Under the pieces are notes generated by a model. That model did not search any database, had not been told where the DNA came from, and saw only the letters and a list, made by a program, of their open reading frames with translations. 7,981 nucleotides of DNA, taken from positions 1 through 7,981 of the forward strand of contig JAPLNJ010001011.1 in the NCBI GenBank assembly GCA_026692885.1, given 5' to 3'. Shown here in pieces: positions 1 to 6,776 of the stretch (positions are counted from its first letter, which is position 1; each line of letters opens with the position of its first letter). The DNA comes from Planctomycetota bacterium. GTDB lineage: Bacteria; Planctomycetota; Planctomycetia; Pirellulales; Pirellulaceae. Both the position numbers and the translations under genes were made by a program.

Positions 1-166
1 AGACGACGCGAAATGTGTCATTCCGACCCGCGTGCGGTAGCCCCCCGTGATTTCGTGATCGCTCCGCGAGACAAATCAGAATGGAACAGATTCAGGCATT
101 CGGGAAAACACCAATTCACGGTAAAATCAAACAAACTGAACACTCGACCCAGGATTCCATGGCCCA

Positions 167-2581
167 TCACGGATCGAGACGGATGGCACAGCCTTCCTCG
201 GCGGCGACAACCCGGCTCCACCCGGCGTCGCGCAGCTGTGCCGCGCGGACGGTCGACTGGCTGGCGTCTCCACCGACCAGGATCAGCTTCGCGCGGTGAT
301 GAACCTGGGCCAGCCACTGGTCCAGATCATCGCTTTCGGCGTACGTCCGGAAGCCAGCCAGCGACCGCACGACGGCCCGAATCGGGATGACTTTTCCGTC
401 GATCTGGATGCTGTCTCGCTCCGGCTGCGGAAAACCATTTCGACTTGCGGCGTCGGGGGCGTCCAGGCAGAATACGCGGGTCGAATCCTGTGTCAGCAGC
501 GACTCACTCAAAGCGGCCCAATCCGCCCGCTCGATCATCTCGCTGCCTGTAATCAACACACACGGGCGGGGCAGGGAGGTGGGCAGAGCTTCGGTCTCGT
601 CCAGCCCTTCGGGAGACAGGCTCGCGTCATCGCTGGCGATCGCATCACGAAACCAACCATCCCGTTGGTGCTTGCGGTAGATGCGACTGATCTCGGCGGC
701 CGTGGGCGACGGACAGAAAATGGGGACCTCCGGGGCGAGCTGCCCCGCTTGCTGGGCAAGTCGCAGTTCGTGCAGGATTCTCTGCGTTTGATCCAGCACA
801 TCGCAGATGATCCAAGCTGTGCCACCACGCTTCACGACGTCGCTAACCTCCTGCCGAAAGGCCGCATCTTCCGCGCTGATCGCCAGCGTATCGGGCACCG
901 CCGCGAAAGCCGCCGTGATAACCAACGTGTCCACATCCGGCGCAGGACGCGGTCCTGGGAGAAGTGGCGATCGATTGTTTCCCACTTCGCCCGAGAACAG
1001 AATCCACCGCCGCTGATTCCCCTCGGCGATTTCGAACAGCAGACTGGCCGAGCCAGGGATCTGCCCTGCGTCAAGAAAAGTCACGGCGATTCCGGGAGCC
1101 ACGGTCCGAGACGCCGCAGACAGCACTGGGCGACACTGGGCCATGATCGCGGCAACTTCGTCCGTCGCGCAGGCCGCGCAAGTGGAGACACCGATCCGCC
1201 CTAGACGGGTCGTCAACTCAGCCAGCGTGGCCTGGCCTGTTTGGAGCGAACCCGCAGGGATTTTCCGGCGCTCCGCGCAAGCCGTTCGCCAATGCAGCAG
1301 GCATTGCCGGGGGGCGTCTGGCGTGGGTGCGGAAGACGAACGCGACCAGACCCAATCCCGTTTCCGCGCGCGATCGTGGCGGCACACCATGTCGAGAACG
1401 ACGGGGGCCAGTTCTCGCGTCGCTTCCGTCAGGTAAATGGGACCCCCGAATCCCTGCTGGATCAGCAGCGGCAGGCGACCGATGTGATCCACGTGCGCTT
1501 GCGTCACGAACACGCCGACGACGGTGCGGGCGTCGCACGGCAGTGCGGACGAGGACGGCTCCGTAGCGAGTTGCCGAGCAGGATCTTCGCTCTCGAAGCG
1601 GTCGGCACCACAGTCGATCAGCCACTTGGCACCGTCCGTGTTGAGGACCGTCAGGGAACCGGATCGTAGTGTGGCGTCACCGTAAAACGTGGCCGTAACT
1701 CGCGTGGGGCGAACCGGCTGCTGAGGCCGGGCTGGGCGATTCCGCCGAGCGGATCGCTGTTTATCCTCCGCGGCAGTCGGTATCCCGCCTCGCAGCCTGG
1801 AGAGAACCCGTACCCACCAACTGCGATACCAAGACTCCTCGTCCGAGTCGTTTCCTTGCCCAGCGGGATCGCCAATCTCACGGGGCGTCACCGTGCTCGG
1901 CGTTGTTCTCTGGGAAACCCTCGTTTGTTCGTCCGACTCATCACCGCGCGAATTGGTCGTCGTCCCCGACCTCCTCGTCTGCCCAGTTTGTTGTCCAGGC
2001 GAGTTCTCCTGCGTACCATCCATGGTGTCGGACGAGGGGCCCCAGGGAATCAGGAAGATGACCACTACAACAATTGCCAGTCCCGCCGCAACGAAGCGTT
2101 TTCTGCCGTAGAATGGTCGATATCGGGCCCCGGAGAGCTGGCTGATTTCTGCTTCCAGCCTTTCCACTTGCGCGCGGCCGTGCAGGATAGGCCGGATCAG
2201 TTCTGACGGACCACTCTGTTCGCCATACCGCTCGAAAGCTGCTCGTCCCAGCTCACCGAAGGCGTCCAGTATCTTAAGTTTCAGCGATTGGACGAGGAAC
2301 ATCTGCTGGGTTGTCTGCGCCAGCGATTTGGCCTGTGCCGCAGGTCCCGCGACGTTCGATTGGCTGGGGCCGGAGGTATTCAGCAGCGAGATTTCCGCAC
2401 GCAACTGAGCGATCTGCTGGTAGATCTCGACAAATTCATCGCAATAGAGTCCGGCGTCACCGACATGCGTTCCGAACGCCCGATACGCGCCGGGAAGCAC
2501 GATGTGGACCAATTCGGCGAGTTCCGCTTGTTTGGCGGAGAACTGCGGGACCGACCCGTACACGCGTGCTCGGCTGGTCAT
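167..2581 (-). CDS. Membrane-anchored, degenerate metallo-beta-lactamase / beta-CASP-fold protein
   Basis: The 804-residue product has four parts. Residues 1-162 are helical and charged, with short coiled-coil-like stretches near 50-68 and 137-150. Residues 163-180 form one hydrophobic helix. Residues 181-295 are a Ser/Thr/Gln/Pro/Arg-rich linker. Residues 296-804 resemble the RNase J/CPSF-73 type MBL plus beta-CASP fold. Five basic residues just before the helix (RYRPFYGRKR) and acidic residues after it predict N-in, C-out, so the MBL part should lie outside the cytoplasm. Landmarks are recognisable but altered. Motif I keeps Asp (LIDCG, D323). HxHxDH reads QAHVDH (Q361, H363, D365, H366). 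The usual DAGH is DAGQ (Q507). The usual SGD is SGE (E532). The beta-CASP GFSAHAD-like motif is GFRTYAES (Y747 for His). The GR.Q stretch of the beta-CASP domain reads DQTQ at 597-600. Hydrolase activity is therefore doubtful, and a structural, binding or regulatory role is more likely. It starts 6 nt after the Uma2 gene. The ATG lacks a close Shine-Dalgarno, so translation may depend on coupling. Fold call good, function unknown. Confidence 0.82.
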   Translation of the reverse strand: MTSRARVYGSVPQFSAKQAELAELVHIVLPGAYRAFGTHVGDAGLYCDEFVEIYQQIAQLRAEISLLNTSGPSQSNVAGPAAQAKSLAQTTQQMFLVQSLKLKILDAFGELGRAAFERYGEQSGPSELIRPILHGRAQVERLEAEISQLSGARYRPFYGRKRFVAAGLAIVVVVIFLIPWGPSSDTMDGTQENSPGQQTGQTRRSGTTTNSRGDESDEQTRVSQRTTPSTVTPREIGDPAGQGNDSDEESWYRSWWVRVLSRLRGGIPTAAEDKQRSARRNRPARPQQPVRPTRVTATFYGDATLRSGSLTVLNTDGAKWLIDCGADRFESEDPARQLATEPSSSALPCDARTVVGVFVTQAHVDHIGRLPLLIQQGFGGPIYLTEATRELAPVVLDMVCRHDRARKRDWVWSRSSSAPTPDAPRQCLLHWRTACAERRKIPAGSLQTGQATLAELTTRLGRIGVSTCAACATDEVAAIMAQCRPVLSAASRTVAPGIAVTFLDAGQIPGSASLLFEIAEGNQRRWILFSGEVGNNRSPLLPGPRPAPDVDTLVITAAFAAVPDTLAISAEDAAFRQEVSDVVKRGGTAWIICDVLDQTQRILHELRLAQQAGQLAPEVPIFCPSPTAAEISRIYRKHQRDGWFRDAIASDDASLSPEGLDETEALPTSLPRPCVLITGSEMIERADWAALSESLLTQDSTRVFCLDAPDAASRNGFPQPERDSIQIDGKVIPIRAVVRSLAGFRTYAESDDLDQWLAQVHHRAKLILVGGDASQSTVRAAQLRDAGWSRVVAAEEGCAIRLDP

Positions 2582-2587
2582 CGGATG

Positions 2588-3310
2588 CTACGTGCCTCGC
2601 CGGAGACGGACCACCAAGGCGGCGTGATCGGGACTCTGCAGGCCCGCTTGGAGCACTTTCAAGACGCGGGACAATTCGCCGGACAGCAGCGCTGCGGCGT
2701 CCAACCACAGCCCTGGAAAGACGGTGCTGCGGTACAGGCCGACTGGGTCTACCGCGAGTCGCTCATAGACACCTTCTCGCAGCACAAACCAGTCGACGGC
2801 GCGGTCCAGGACGCGCCAGACCAGGTACTCCCGCACGCCGTTGCGGCGGTACACCTGGAGTTTGCCCCCCAGATCATAACTCGCGCTGCTGGACGCGACC
2901 TCCGCGATGAACTCGGGGGCCCCCTCCAGGTAGTCGTCTTCGCTGATGCGGGCCTGGCCGCCGAGATCGGGATCGATGCACAACGCCGCGTCAGGCTGGG
3001 GTTCGTTGTCGAGATCCAAGCGGAGACTGGCGTTATCGGCAATCAGGACGCCCGGTGTTTCCGCCACGTAATTGCCCAACCAAGTAATCAGGTGGCCATG
3101 TGGCACGCCATGTCGGCGCAGACGGACTGCTGCAGCCATGTGGACGACCCCCTCGATCAGTTCCGCTTTCTTCAAATGCGGCATCGCAGCGTACCGCCGC
3201 TCGAACTCGGCGCGCGCCAGCCGGTCACCACCCTCCAGCGGTGGCATCTCGCGCGAGCCGGCAAATGCGGTTGGGACGTGTTGGGCGGAAACGGACATGA
3301 CGCCTGCCAT
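2588..3310 (-). CDS. Uma2 family (DUF820) PD-(D/E)XK endonuclease-like protein
   Basis: The 240-residue product matches the Uma2/DUF820 pattern. An early AELIEGVVHM segment (E50, E53) is followed by PQPDAAL (D107), then EFIAEVASSSASYD (E137), GGKLQVYRRNGVREYLVW (K150), and a C-terminal beta-rich section ending in VFPGLWLD. D107, E137 and K150 fit the Asp / Glu-x-Val / Lys core of PD-(D/E)XK nucleases and are all intact. Uma2 proteins are abundant and multicopy in cyanobacteria and planctomycetes; their targets are largely unknown, and nuclease activity is inferred from the fold. A tail of about 30 residues (LLSGELSRVLKVLQAGLQ onwards) follows the usual core. The start is ambiguous: ATG at 3310 is used here, a TTG at 3316 and an ATG at 3298 are in frame, and none has a strong Shine-Dalgarno. 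All three lie downstream of the promoter at 3353-3380. The gene leads a two-gene operon with the beta-CASP-like gene. Confidence 0.85.
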   Translation of the reverse strand: MAGVMSVSAQHVPTAFAGSREMPPLEGGDRLARAEFERRYAAMPHLKKAELIEGVVHMAAAVRLRRHGVPHGHLITWLGNYVAETPGVLIADNASLRLDLDNEPQPDAALCIDPDLGGQARISEDDYLEGAPEFIAEVASSSASYDLGGKLQVYRRNGVREYLVWRVLDRAVDWFVLREGVYERLAVDPVGLYRSTVFPGLWLDAAALLSGELSRVLKVLQAGLQSPDHAALVVRLRRGT

Positions 3311-3352
3311 CACCAAGTAGAGCCGGAGGCGGAAACTATGGAACTGACGGTT

Positions 3353-3380
3353 ATTCTAGGAGTGTGAAAATGGCTGTCAA
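3353..3380 (-). promoter_or_regulatory. Sigma-70-type promoter for the Uma2 / beta-CASP-like operon
   Basis: Read on the minus strand, a perfect -35 TTGACA (plus-strand 3375-3380) is followed after 16 bp by TAGAAT (3353-3358), which matches the -10 consensus at five of six positions. The predicted start of transcription is near 3346. That leaves a leader of about 36 nt before the ATG at 3310, so all candidate Uma2 starts are inside the transcript. Such a close match is unusual in GC-rich DNA, and its placement just upstream of a gene supports it. No operator-like palindrome is seen overlapping it. Confidence 0.65.
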
Positions 3381-3430
3381 CTGTCGGCCCGGCGAAGACG
3401 CACTCGATTGCTCGACGAAAGGCTTCACAA

Positions 3431-3545
3431 GTAGGGTATATCAAGCGGAGCGCCGATGTACCTGCGGATCGGCGGACCTACGGATCGGCTCTGGTGGCGA
3501 CGGTTGCACAGCCGGTACATCGGCGCGGAGCTTGATGCTCCCTAC
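3431..3545. repeat. 115-bp imperfect palindromic element (MITE- or REP-like candidate)
   Basis: The left arm (3431-3462) and right arm (3514-3545) are inverted copies, pairing at 26 of 32 positions. The outermost bases are GTAGGG and CCCTAC. Mismatches fall in two blocks of three, giving an uninterrupted 13-bp inner stem (GGTACATCGGCGC on the right arm), a 7-bp middle stem and a 6-bp outer stem. The 51-nt centre carries CGGATCGGC twice (3465-3473 and 3481-3489). It sits in the divergent intergenic region upstream of the aldolase-like gene. No T-tract follows either end, so it is not a classical terminator. No clear target-site duplication flanks it. It could be a non-autonomous mobile element, a REPIN-like repeat, or an RNA structure in the aldolase operon leader. 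Confidence 0.75.
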
Positions 3546-3576
3546 CGCTCAGGAGTTCCTCGAATTGAGACCGCCG

Positions 3577-3592
3577 AGCCACTGGGGTGGCT
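3577..3592 (+). other. Small perfect hairpin in the upstream region of the aldolase operon
   Basis: AGCCAC (3577-3582) and GTGGCT (3587-3592) are perfect inverted repeats separated by the four bases TGGG. The hairpin lies about 70 nt before the aldolase-like start codon, between the large palindrome and the weak promoter candidate. It could be a dyad operator site or a leader stem-loop. A 6-bp stem is short enough to arise by chance in GC-rich sequence. Confidence 0.3.
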
Positions 3593-3620
3593 TGCGTGTC
3601 GAGCGGTCAGCGCGCAAAAT
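3592..3620 (+). promoter_or_regulatory. Weak promoter candidate for the aldolase-ABC operon
   Basis: TTGCGT (3592-3597), a 17-bp spacer and CAAAAT (3615-3620) give a poor -35 (three of six) and a moderate -10 (four of six). It is the best-placed candidate I can see before the start at 3664 and would give a leader of about 37 nt. The real promoter could instead lie further upstream, inside or beyond the palindrome, or depend on an alternative sigma factor. Confidence 0.25.
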
Positions 3621-3649
3621 ATTCGGTTTGCCGATCTCTTGCATTGAAC

Positions 3650-3655
3650 GAAGGA
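3650..3655 (+). promoter_or_regulatory. Ribosome binding site that sets the aldolase start
   Basis: GAAGGA lies 8 nt before the ATG at 3664. This settles the start there, although the frame stays open upstream to 3364. The upstream extension runs through the palindrome and has no family-like protein sequence. Confidence 0.75.
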
Positions 3656-3663
3656 AAATCGCC

Positions 3664-4647
3664 ATGTCCGAGAAAGCACCTTGGATCATGTATCGACCGC
3701 AGTTGAAGGTCCTGGACTGTACGGTTCGCGACGGGGGCCTGATCAACAATCACAAGTTCTCGGACCAGTTCGTGCGCGCGGTGTACGAAGCCTGCGTGGG
3801 AGCGGGGATCGATTACATGGAGGTGGGCTATAAGAACTCGCCCCAGGTTTTTCCTCGGGAGAAGTACGGCGCCTGGCGGCATTGCGACGAAGCCGACTTG
3901 AATCGCGTCCTGGGTGATCATGACCCGGAGAAGACCGGACTCAAGCTGGTGGCGATGGCGGACGCCGGCAAGAGCGATTGGAAAGTCCAGTTGGTGCCGC
4001 GCGACCAAAGCGTGCTGGATATGATCCGCGTCGCATTCTATGCCCATCAGGCGTCCGAAGCGGTCGAGATGATCCAGCATGCCCATAGCCTGGGCTACGA
4101 GACCAGTGCCAACCTGATGGCCGTGTCGAACATCACGGAAGTGGAGATCGACACGGTGCTGGAGGCGATCGCCCCCACGTCGGCGGGGATCATGGTCATC
4201 GTCGATAGTTTCGGCCACCTGTACCGCGAACAAGTCGACATGCTCTATCGTAAGTACGCCAAGGCGATGGAGAGCACGGGGAAGGAAATCGGAATTCACG
4301 CGCACAACAACCAGCAACTGGCGTTCGCCAATACGATCGAGGCCATTATCTTGGGAGCCAACCGGGTGGACGCGACGATGGGCGGGTTGGGCCGTGGAGC
4401 GGGCAACTGCCCGATGGAACTGCTGCTCGGCTTTCTGCGAAATCCCAAGTTTCACTTGCGCCCGGTCGTGCAGGTCCTGCAGGAACAGATCTTCCCCCTG
4501 CGAAAAAGCTTGGATTGGGGAGCGTTGGTACCCTACAACATCACGGGACAAATGAACCTGCACCCCAAAGCGGCGATTGAGTTTCTGGAAGGCGATGACA
4601 AGGACAATATTCTCGCCTTTTACGATCAAATCGTCAGCGAAGGCTGA
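3664..4647 (+). CDS. DRE-TIM (HMGL-like) aldolase / metallolyase family protein
   Basis: The 327-residue product is a single TIM-barrel catalytic domain of the HMG-CoA lyase/4-hydroxy-2-oxovalerate aldolase superfamily. The signature DCTVRDGG is at 18-25: D18 is the expected metal ligand and R22 the expected catalytic arginine. EVGYK follows at 53-57, DSFGH at 181-185, IHAHNN at 211-216 (H212 and H214 as metal ligands), and the glycine-rich GGLGRGAGNCPME at 240-252. The family cleaves or forms C-C bonds next to a 2-oxo acid using a divalent metal. It differs from DmpG/MhpE aldolases: RDGMH is replaced by RDGGLINNH, so the catalytic His is displaced, and no acylating acetaldehyde dehydrogenase gene follows. 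It also lacks the regulatory domain of isopropylmalate or citramalate synthases. The substrate is unknown. It is probably cytoplasmic, as no signal peptide is visible. It heads the operon, with its stop 2 nt before the ABC ATPase GTG, so translation is probably coupled. Confidence 0.85.
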   Translation: MSEKAPWIMYRPQLKVLDCTVRDGGLINNHKFSDQFVRAVYEACVGAGIDYMEVGYKNSPQVFPREKYGAWRHCDEADLNRVLGDHDPEKTGLKLVAMADAGKSDWKVQLVPRDQSVLDMIRVAFYAHQASEAVEMIQHAHSLGYETSANLMAVSNITEVEIDTVLEAIAPTSAGIMVIVDSFGHLYREQVDMLYRKYAKAMESTGKEIGIHAHNNQQLAFANTIEAIILGANRVDATMGGLGRGAGNCPMELLLGFLRNPKFHLRPVVQVLQEQIFPLRKSLDWGALVPYNITGQMNLHPKAAIEFLEGDDKDNILAFYDQIVSEG

Positions 4648-4649
4648 GC

Positions 4650-5324
4650 GTGATTCTCGAACTTAAGAATGTCAGAAAGTCGTATCGGGAACCGAACGGC
4701 ACCTTGCTGCCGATTCTGGCGGTGCCGCGTTTTCAGGTCGAGCGGGGCGAGCAGATGGTGCTGGTCGGCCCGAGCGGTTGCGGCAAGACGACGTTGCTGC
4801 AGGTGATCGCCGGGATCAGCCGGGCGGACTCCGGTGAGATCTGGCTGGACGGTGTGGATCTTGCCCGTCTGTCGGAGGCGGGCCGCGATCGTTACCGCGC
4901 CGCGAAAGCCGGCTACATCTTTCAGACGTTTAACCTGCTGCCAGGTTTCACGGCCCTCGAAAACGTGTTGCTAGGCATGACCTTCGCACGCGGACGCCGA
5001 GACGTGGGGCGGGCCAAGGATCTGTTGGAACGGGTCGGTTTGGGCTCGCGAGCCAGCCACAAACCTGCGGCGCTGTCGGTCGGCGAGCAACAGCGGGTTG
5101 CCGTGGCGCGGGCTCTGGCAAACCGTCCGATGGTGATTCTCGCGGATGAGCCCACCGCCAACGTTGATCAGGCGAACCAGCAGCAGATCATTGACTTGAT
5201 CCGCCGGACGTGCCGCGACGAAAACGTGGCGCTGGTGCTGGTCACCCATACGCCTGAAGTGGCGACTCAGTTCGATCGCGTCGACCGCTTGGCGGACATC
5301 AATCACGTGGGTGAACGCGAATGA
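4650..5324 (+). CDS. ABC transporter ATP-binding protein, LolD/MacB type
   Basis: The 224-residue product is a complete stand-alone nucleotide-binding domain. Walker A is GPSGCGKT (40-47). The Q-loop is [16 protein letters not shown] (Q92), a LolD/MacB-like stretch. The signature is LSVGEQQR (142-149), Walker B is VILADEP (162-168, catalytic E167) and the switch His is in VTH (H200). The signature departs from LSGGQQQR at two positions but keeps the key serine and second glycine. The start is GTG, with AAGG at 4640-4643 inside the end of the aldolase gene. It overlaps the permease by 4 nt (ATGA), so the two are certainly partners. The class usually powers mechanotransmission or extrusion of lipoproteins, peptides or drugs rather than classic import. 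No membrane-fusion (MacA-like) partner is present in the window. Confidence 0.93.
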   Translation: MILELKNVRKSYREPNGTLLPILAVPRFQVERGEQMVLVGPSGCGKTTLLQVIAGISRADSGEIWLDGVDLARLSEAGRDRYRAAKAGYIFQTFNLLPGFTALENVLLGMTFARGRRDVGRAKDLLERVGLGSRASHKPAALSVGEQQRVAVARALANRPMVILADEPTANVDQANQQQIIDLIRRTCRDENVALVLVTHTPEVATQFDRVDRLADINHVGERE

Positions 5325-6772
5325 ACCTGTTTACAATTGCCTGGCGCAGCATTCAACAACGAGGCTTGGCGTCCGCCCTCACGTCCCTGTCCATGGCGCT
5401 CGGCGTGATGCTGGTGGTGGCTGTGCTGGCCGTCCACGGCGTGGTCTCCGATTCGTTCCAGAACAGTACCAGCCTGGGCTACAATCTGATCGTGGGCGCC
5501 AAGGGCGGTAAGCTGCAACTGACGTTGAACACGGTGTACTACCTGAGTCAACCGGTGGAGAACATTCCGTACTCCTACTACCTGGAGTTCCTTTCCGCCG
5601 AGCGGCGACGGCAAGAGGAGGCGGATCCCGGCGACGTCGACTTGCGTCGCGAGGGCCAGTTCGCGGAATTCACCGCCTTCGCGATCCCCGTGTGTCTCGG
5701 CGACTACTATGGCGAGTTCCGCTCGGTCGGCACGACGCCGGACTTCTTCGAGAAACTGGTCTACGGCCGCAACGCCGACCAGAAATTTGTCTTCGCCTCG
5801 GGACGCAACTTCCAGCACAATAATCAGGAATCGGGCTACTGGGAAGCCGTCGTCGGCTCGGTGGCGGCACGGGAGTTGAAGCTGAACGTCGGCGACCGCG
5901 TCAGTCCCACCCACGGTGATCCGGAACTGGGGGCGCATCACGCAGAAGGCTTCACTGTGGTCGGGATCCTCAAACCGTCCGGCACTCCGAACGACCGCGC
6001 CGTGTTTGTCAATATCGAAGGTTTCTACTTGATGAGCAATCATGCCAAGCCGGTCAGTGAGGATGCCCACGCAGGCCAAGCCCCTGCGGCGCCTGCGGAC
6101 AGCCACGCAGAAAGCTCGGAACCGGCCGGCGAGCATGCCGCACACGCCGATGACACCCACGGACATGCCGCACACAGCCCGGACGCGAAACCATTGCCGA
6201 TGAGCCAGCGGGAAGTGACGGCGATCCTGGTACGCACGAAATCCAGCGATCCGGCGGTGCCCGCGGAGGCCGTTACGCCCGGCCTCCGCTGGTCGATCAA
6301 CAAGGGCCAGGTGGCCCAGGCGGTGGCGCCGATTCAGGAGATCTACGCACTCTTTGCGACCTTCGTCGACCCGATTCAGAGCGTGCTGCTGCTGCTCACT
6401 GCGATGATTTGCGCGGTCTCCGGAATCAGCATCTTGGTGAGTATCTATAATTCCATGAGCGAACGCCGCCACGAGATCGCGGTGATTCGCGCGTTGGGGG
6501 CGGGGCGGGGCACCGTGATGGTGATCGTGTTGCTCGAGTCGGTCTTGCTGTGCTTGGGTGGCGGCTGCGTGGGCTGGGTGTTGGCCCACACCTTGACATG
6601 GTTGGCCGCACCAACCATCGCCGCGCGGACGGGCGTATCGATCGGGTTCCTGAGCATGGAAACCAGCGAGGTGCTGTTATTGCCCGCCTTGCTCCTCCTG
6701 GCCATCCTCTGCGGCTTTTTCCCGGCCGTCTCGGCCTACCGAACCGACGTGGCCAAATCGCTGGGGGCGTGA
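5321..6772 (+). CDS. MacB/FtsX-type ABC permease with a His-rich extracytoplasmic insert
   Basis: The 483-residue product has the four-helix MacB/LolE layout. TM1 is near 22-43, a large extracytoplasmic domain spans about 44-350, and TM2-TM4 lie near 351-377, 397-427 and 450-474. The cytoplasmic loop after TM2 carries the FtsX-family motif ERRHEIAVIRALGAG (381-395), and the C-terminus ends in the usual PAVSAYRTDVAKSLGA-like tail. The extracytoplasmic domain holds a His/Ala/Asp-rich insert (about 240-292) with eight histidines between H241 and H285; H198, H206 and H207 lie just before it. Such loops often bind zinc or related metals in transporters, but binding here is inferred. Two DNA copies of CATGCCGCACAC 30 bp apart suggest the insert grew by in-frame duplication. 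The start overlaps the ATPase stop, and the secreted-protein gene begins 4 nt after the stop. The substrate is unknown; possibilities are lipoprotein release, peptide export or a metal-linked envelope task. Confidence 0.9.
   Translation: MNLFTIAWRSIQQRGLASALTSLSMALGVMLVVAVLAVHGVVSDSFQNSTSLGYNLIVGAKGGKLQLTLNTVYYLSQPVENIPYSYYLEFLSAERRRQEEADPGDVDLRREGQFAEFTAFAIPVCLGDYYGEFRSVGTTPDFFEKLVYGRNADQKFVFASGRNFQHNNQESGYWEAVVGSVAARELKLNVGDRVSPTHGDPELGAHHAEGFTVVGILKPSGTPNDRAVFVNIEGFYLMSNHAKPVSEDAHAGQAPAAPADSHAESSEPAGEHAAHADDTHGHAAHSPDAKPLPMSQREVTAILVRTKSSDPAVPAEAVTPGLRWSINKGQVAQAVAPIQEIYALFATFVDPIQSVLLLLTAMICAVSGISILVSIYNSMSERRHEIAVIRALGAGRGTVMVIVLLESVLLCLGGGCVGWVLAHTLTWLAAPTIAARTGVSIGFLSMETSEVLLLPALLLLAILCGFFPAVSAYRTDVAKSLGA
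6041..6175 (+). repeat. His-rich coding insert with a 12-bp direct repeat
   Basis: This part of the permease gene encodes residues 241-285, in which eight residues are histidine. The 12-mer CATGCCGCACAC occurs at 6134-6145 and again at 6164-6175. The 30-bp offset keeps frame and yields two His-Ala-Ala-His units. This points to local duplication within an otherwise non-repetitive domain. Confidence 0.7.
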
Positions 6773-6776
6773 TGCC

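Noticed and set aside
1..166. Possible gene or terminator downstream of the beta-CASP-like gene
   Set aside because: Only short frames with no recognisable product, and no stem with a T-tract on the minus strand. A short GTGAT direct repeat near 48-58 is too small to interpret.
296..1204. Long plus-strand open frame antisense to the beta-CASP-like gene (with similar ones at 1241-1669 and 1856-2206)
   Set aside because: It is Arg/Gly/His-rich with no recognisable domain and no Shine-Dalgarno. It is a high-GC shadow of the minus-strand gene.
2288..3367. 359-codon plus-strand open frame spanning the junction of the two minus-strand genes
   Set aside because: It shows no family features and crosses two well-supported genes on the opposite strand. 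It runs into the minus-strand promoter.
3431..3545. Reading the palindrome as a rho-independent terminator for a flanking gene
   Set aside because: Both flanking genes are transcribed away from it, the loop is 51 nt and no T-run follows either arm.
3364..3663. Upstream in-frame extension of the aldolase-like gene by 100 codons
   Set aside because: It passes through the palindrome and gives no family-like sequence, while a GAAGGA site 8 nt before ATG 3664 explains the start.
3607..4629. 340-codon frame antisense to the aldolase-like gene
   Set aside because: The composition (His, Arg, Val, Gln) is typical of an antisense shadow; the plus strand carries clear active-site motifs.
5303..6589. 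428-codon frame antisense to the permease
   Set aside because: It is His/Arg/Gln-rich with no domain, and arises from the codon bias of the permease gene.
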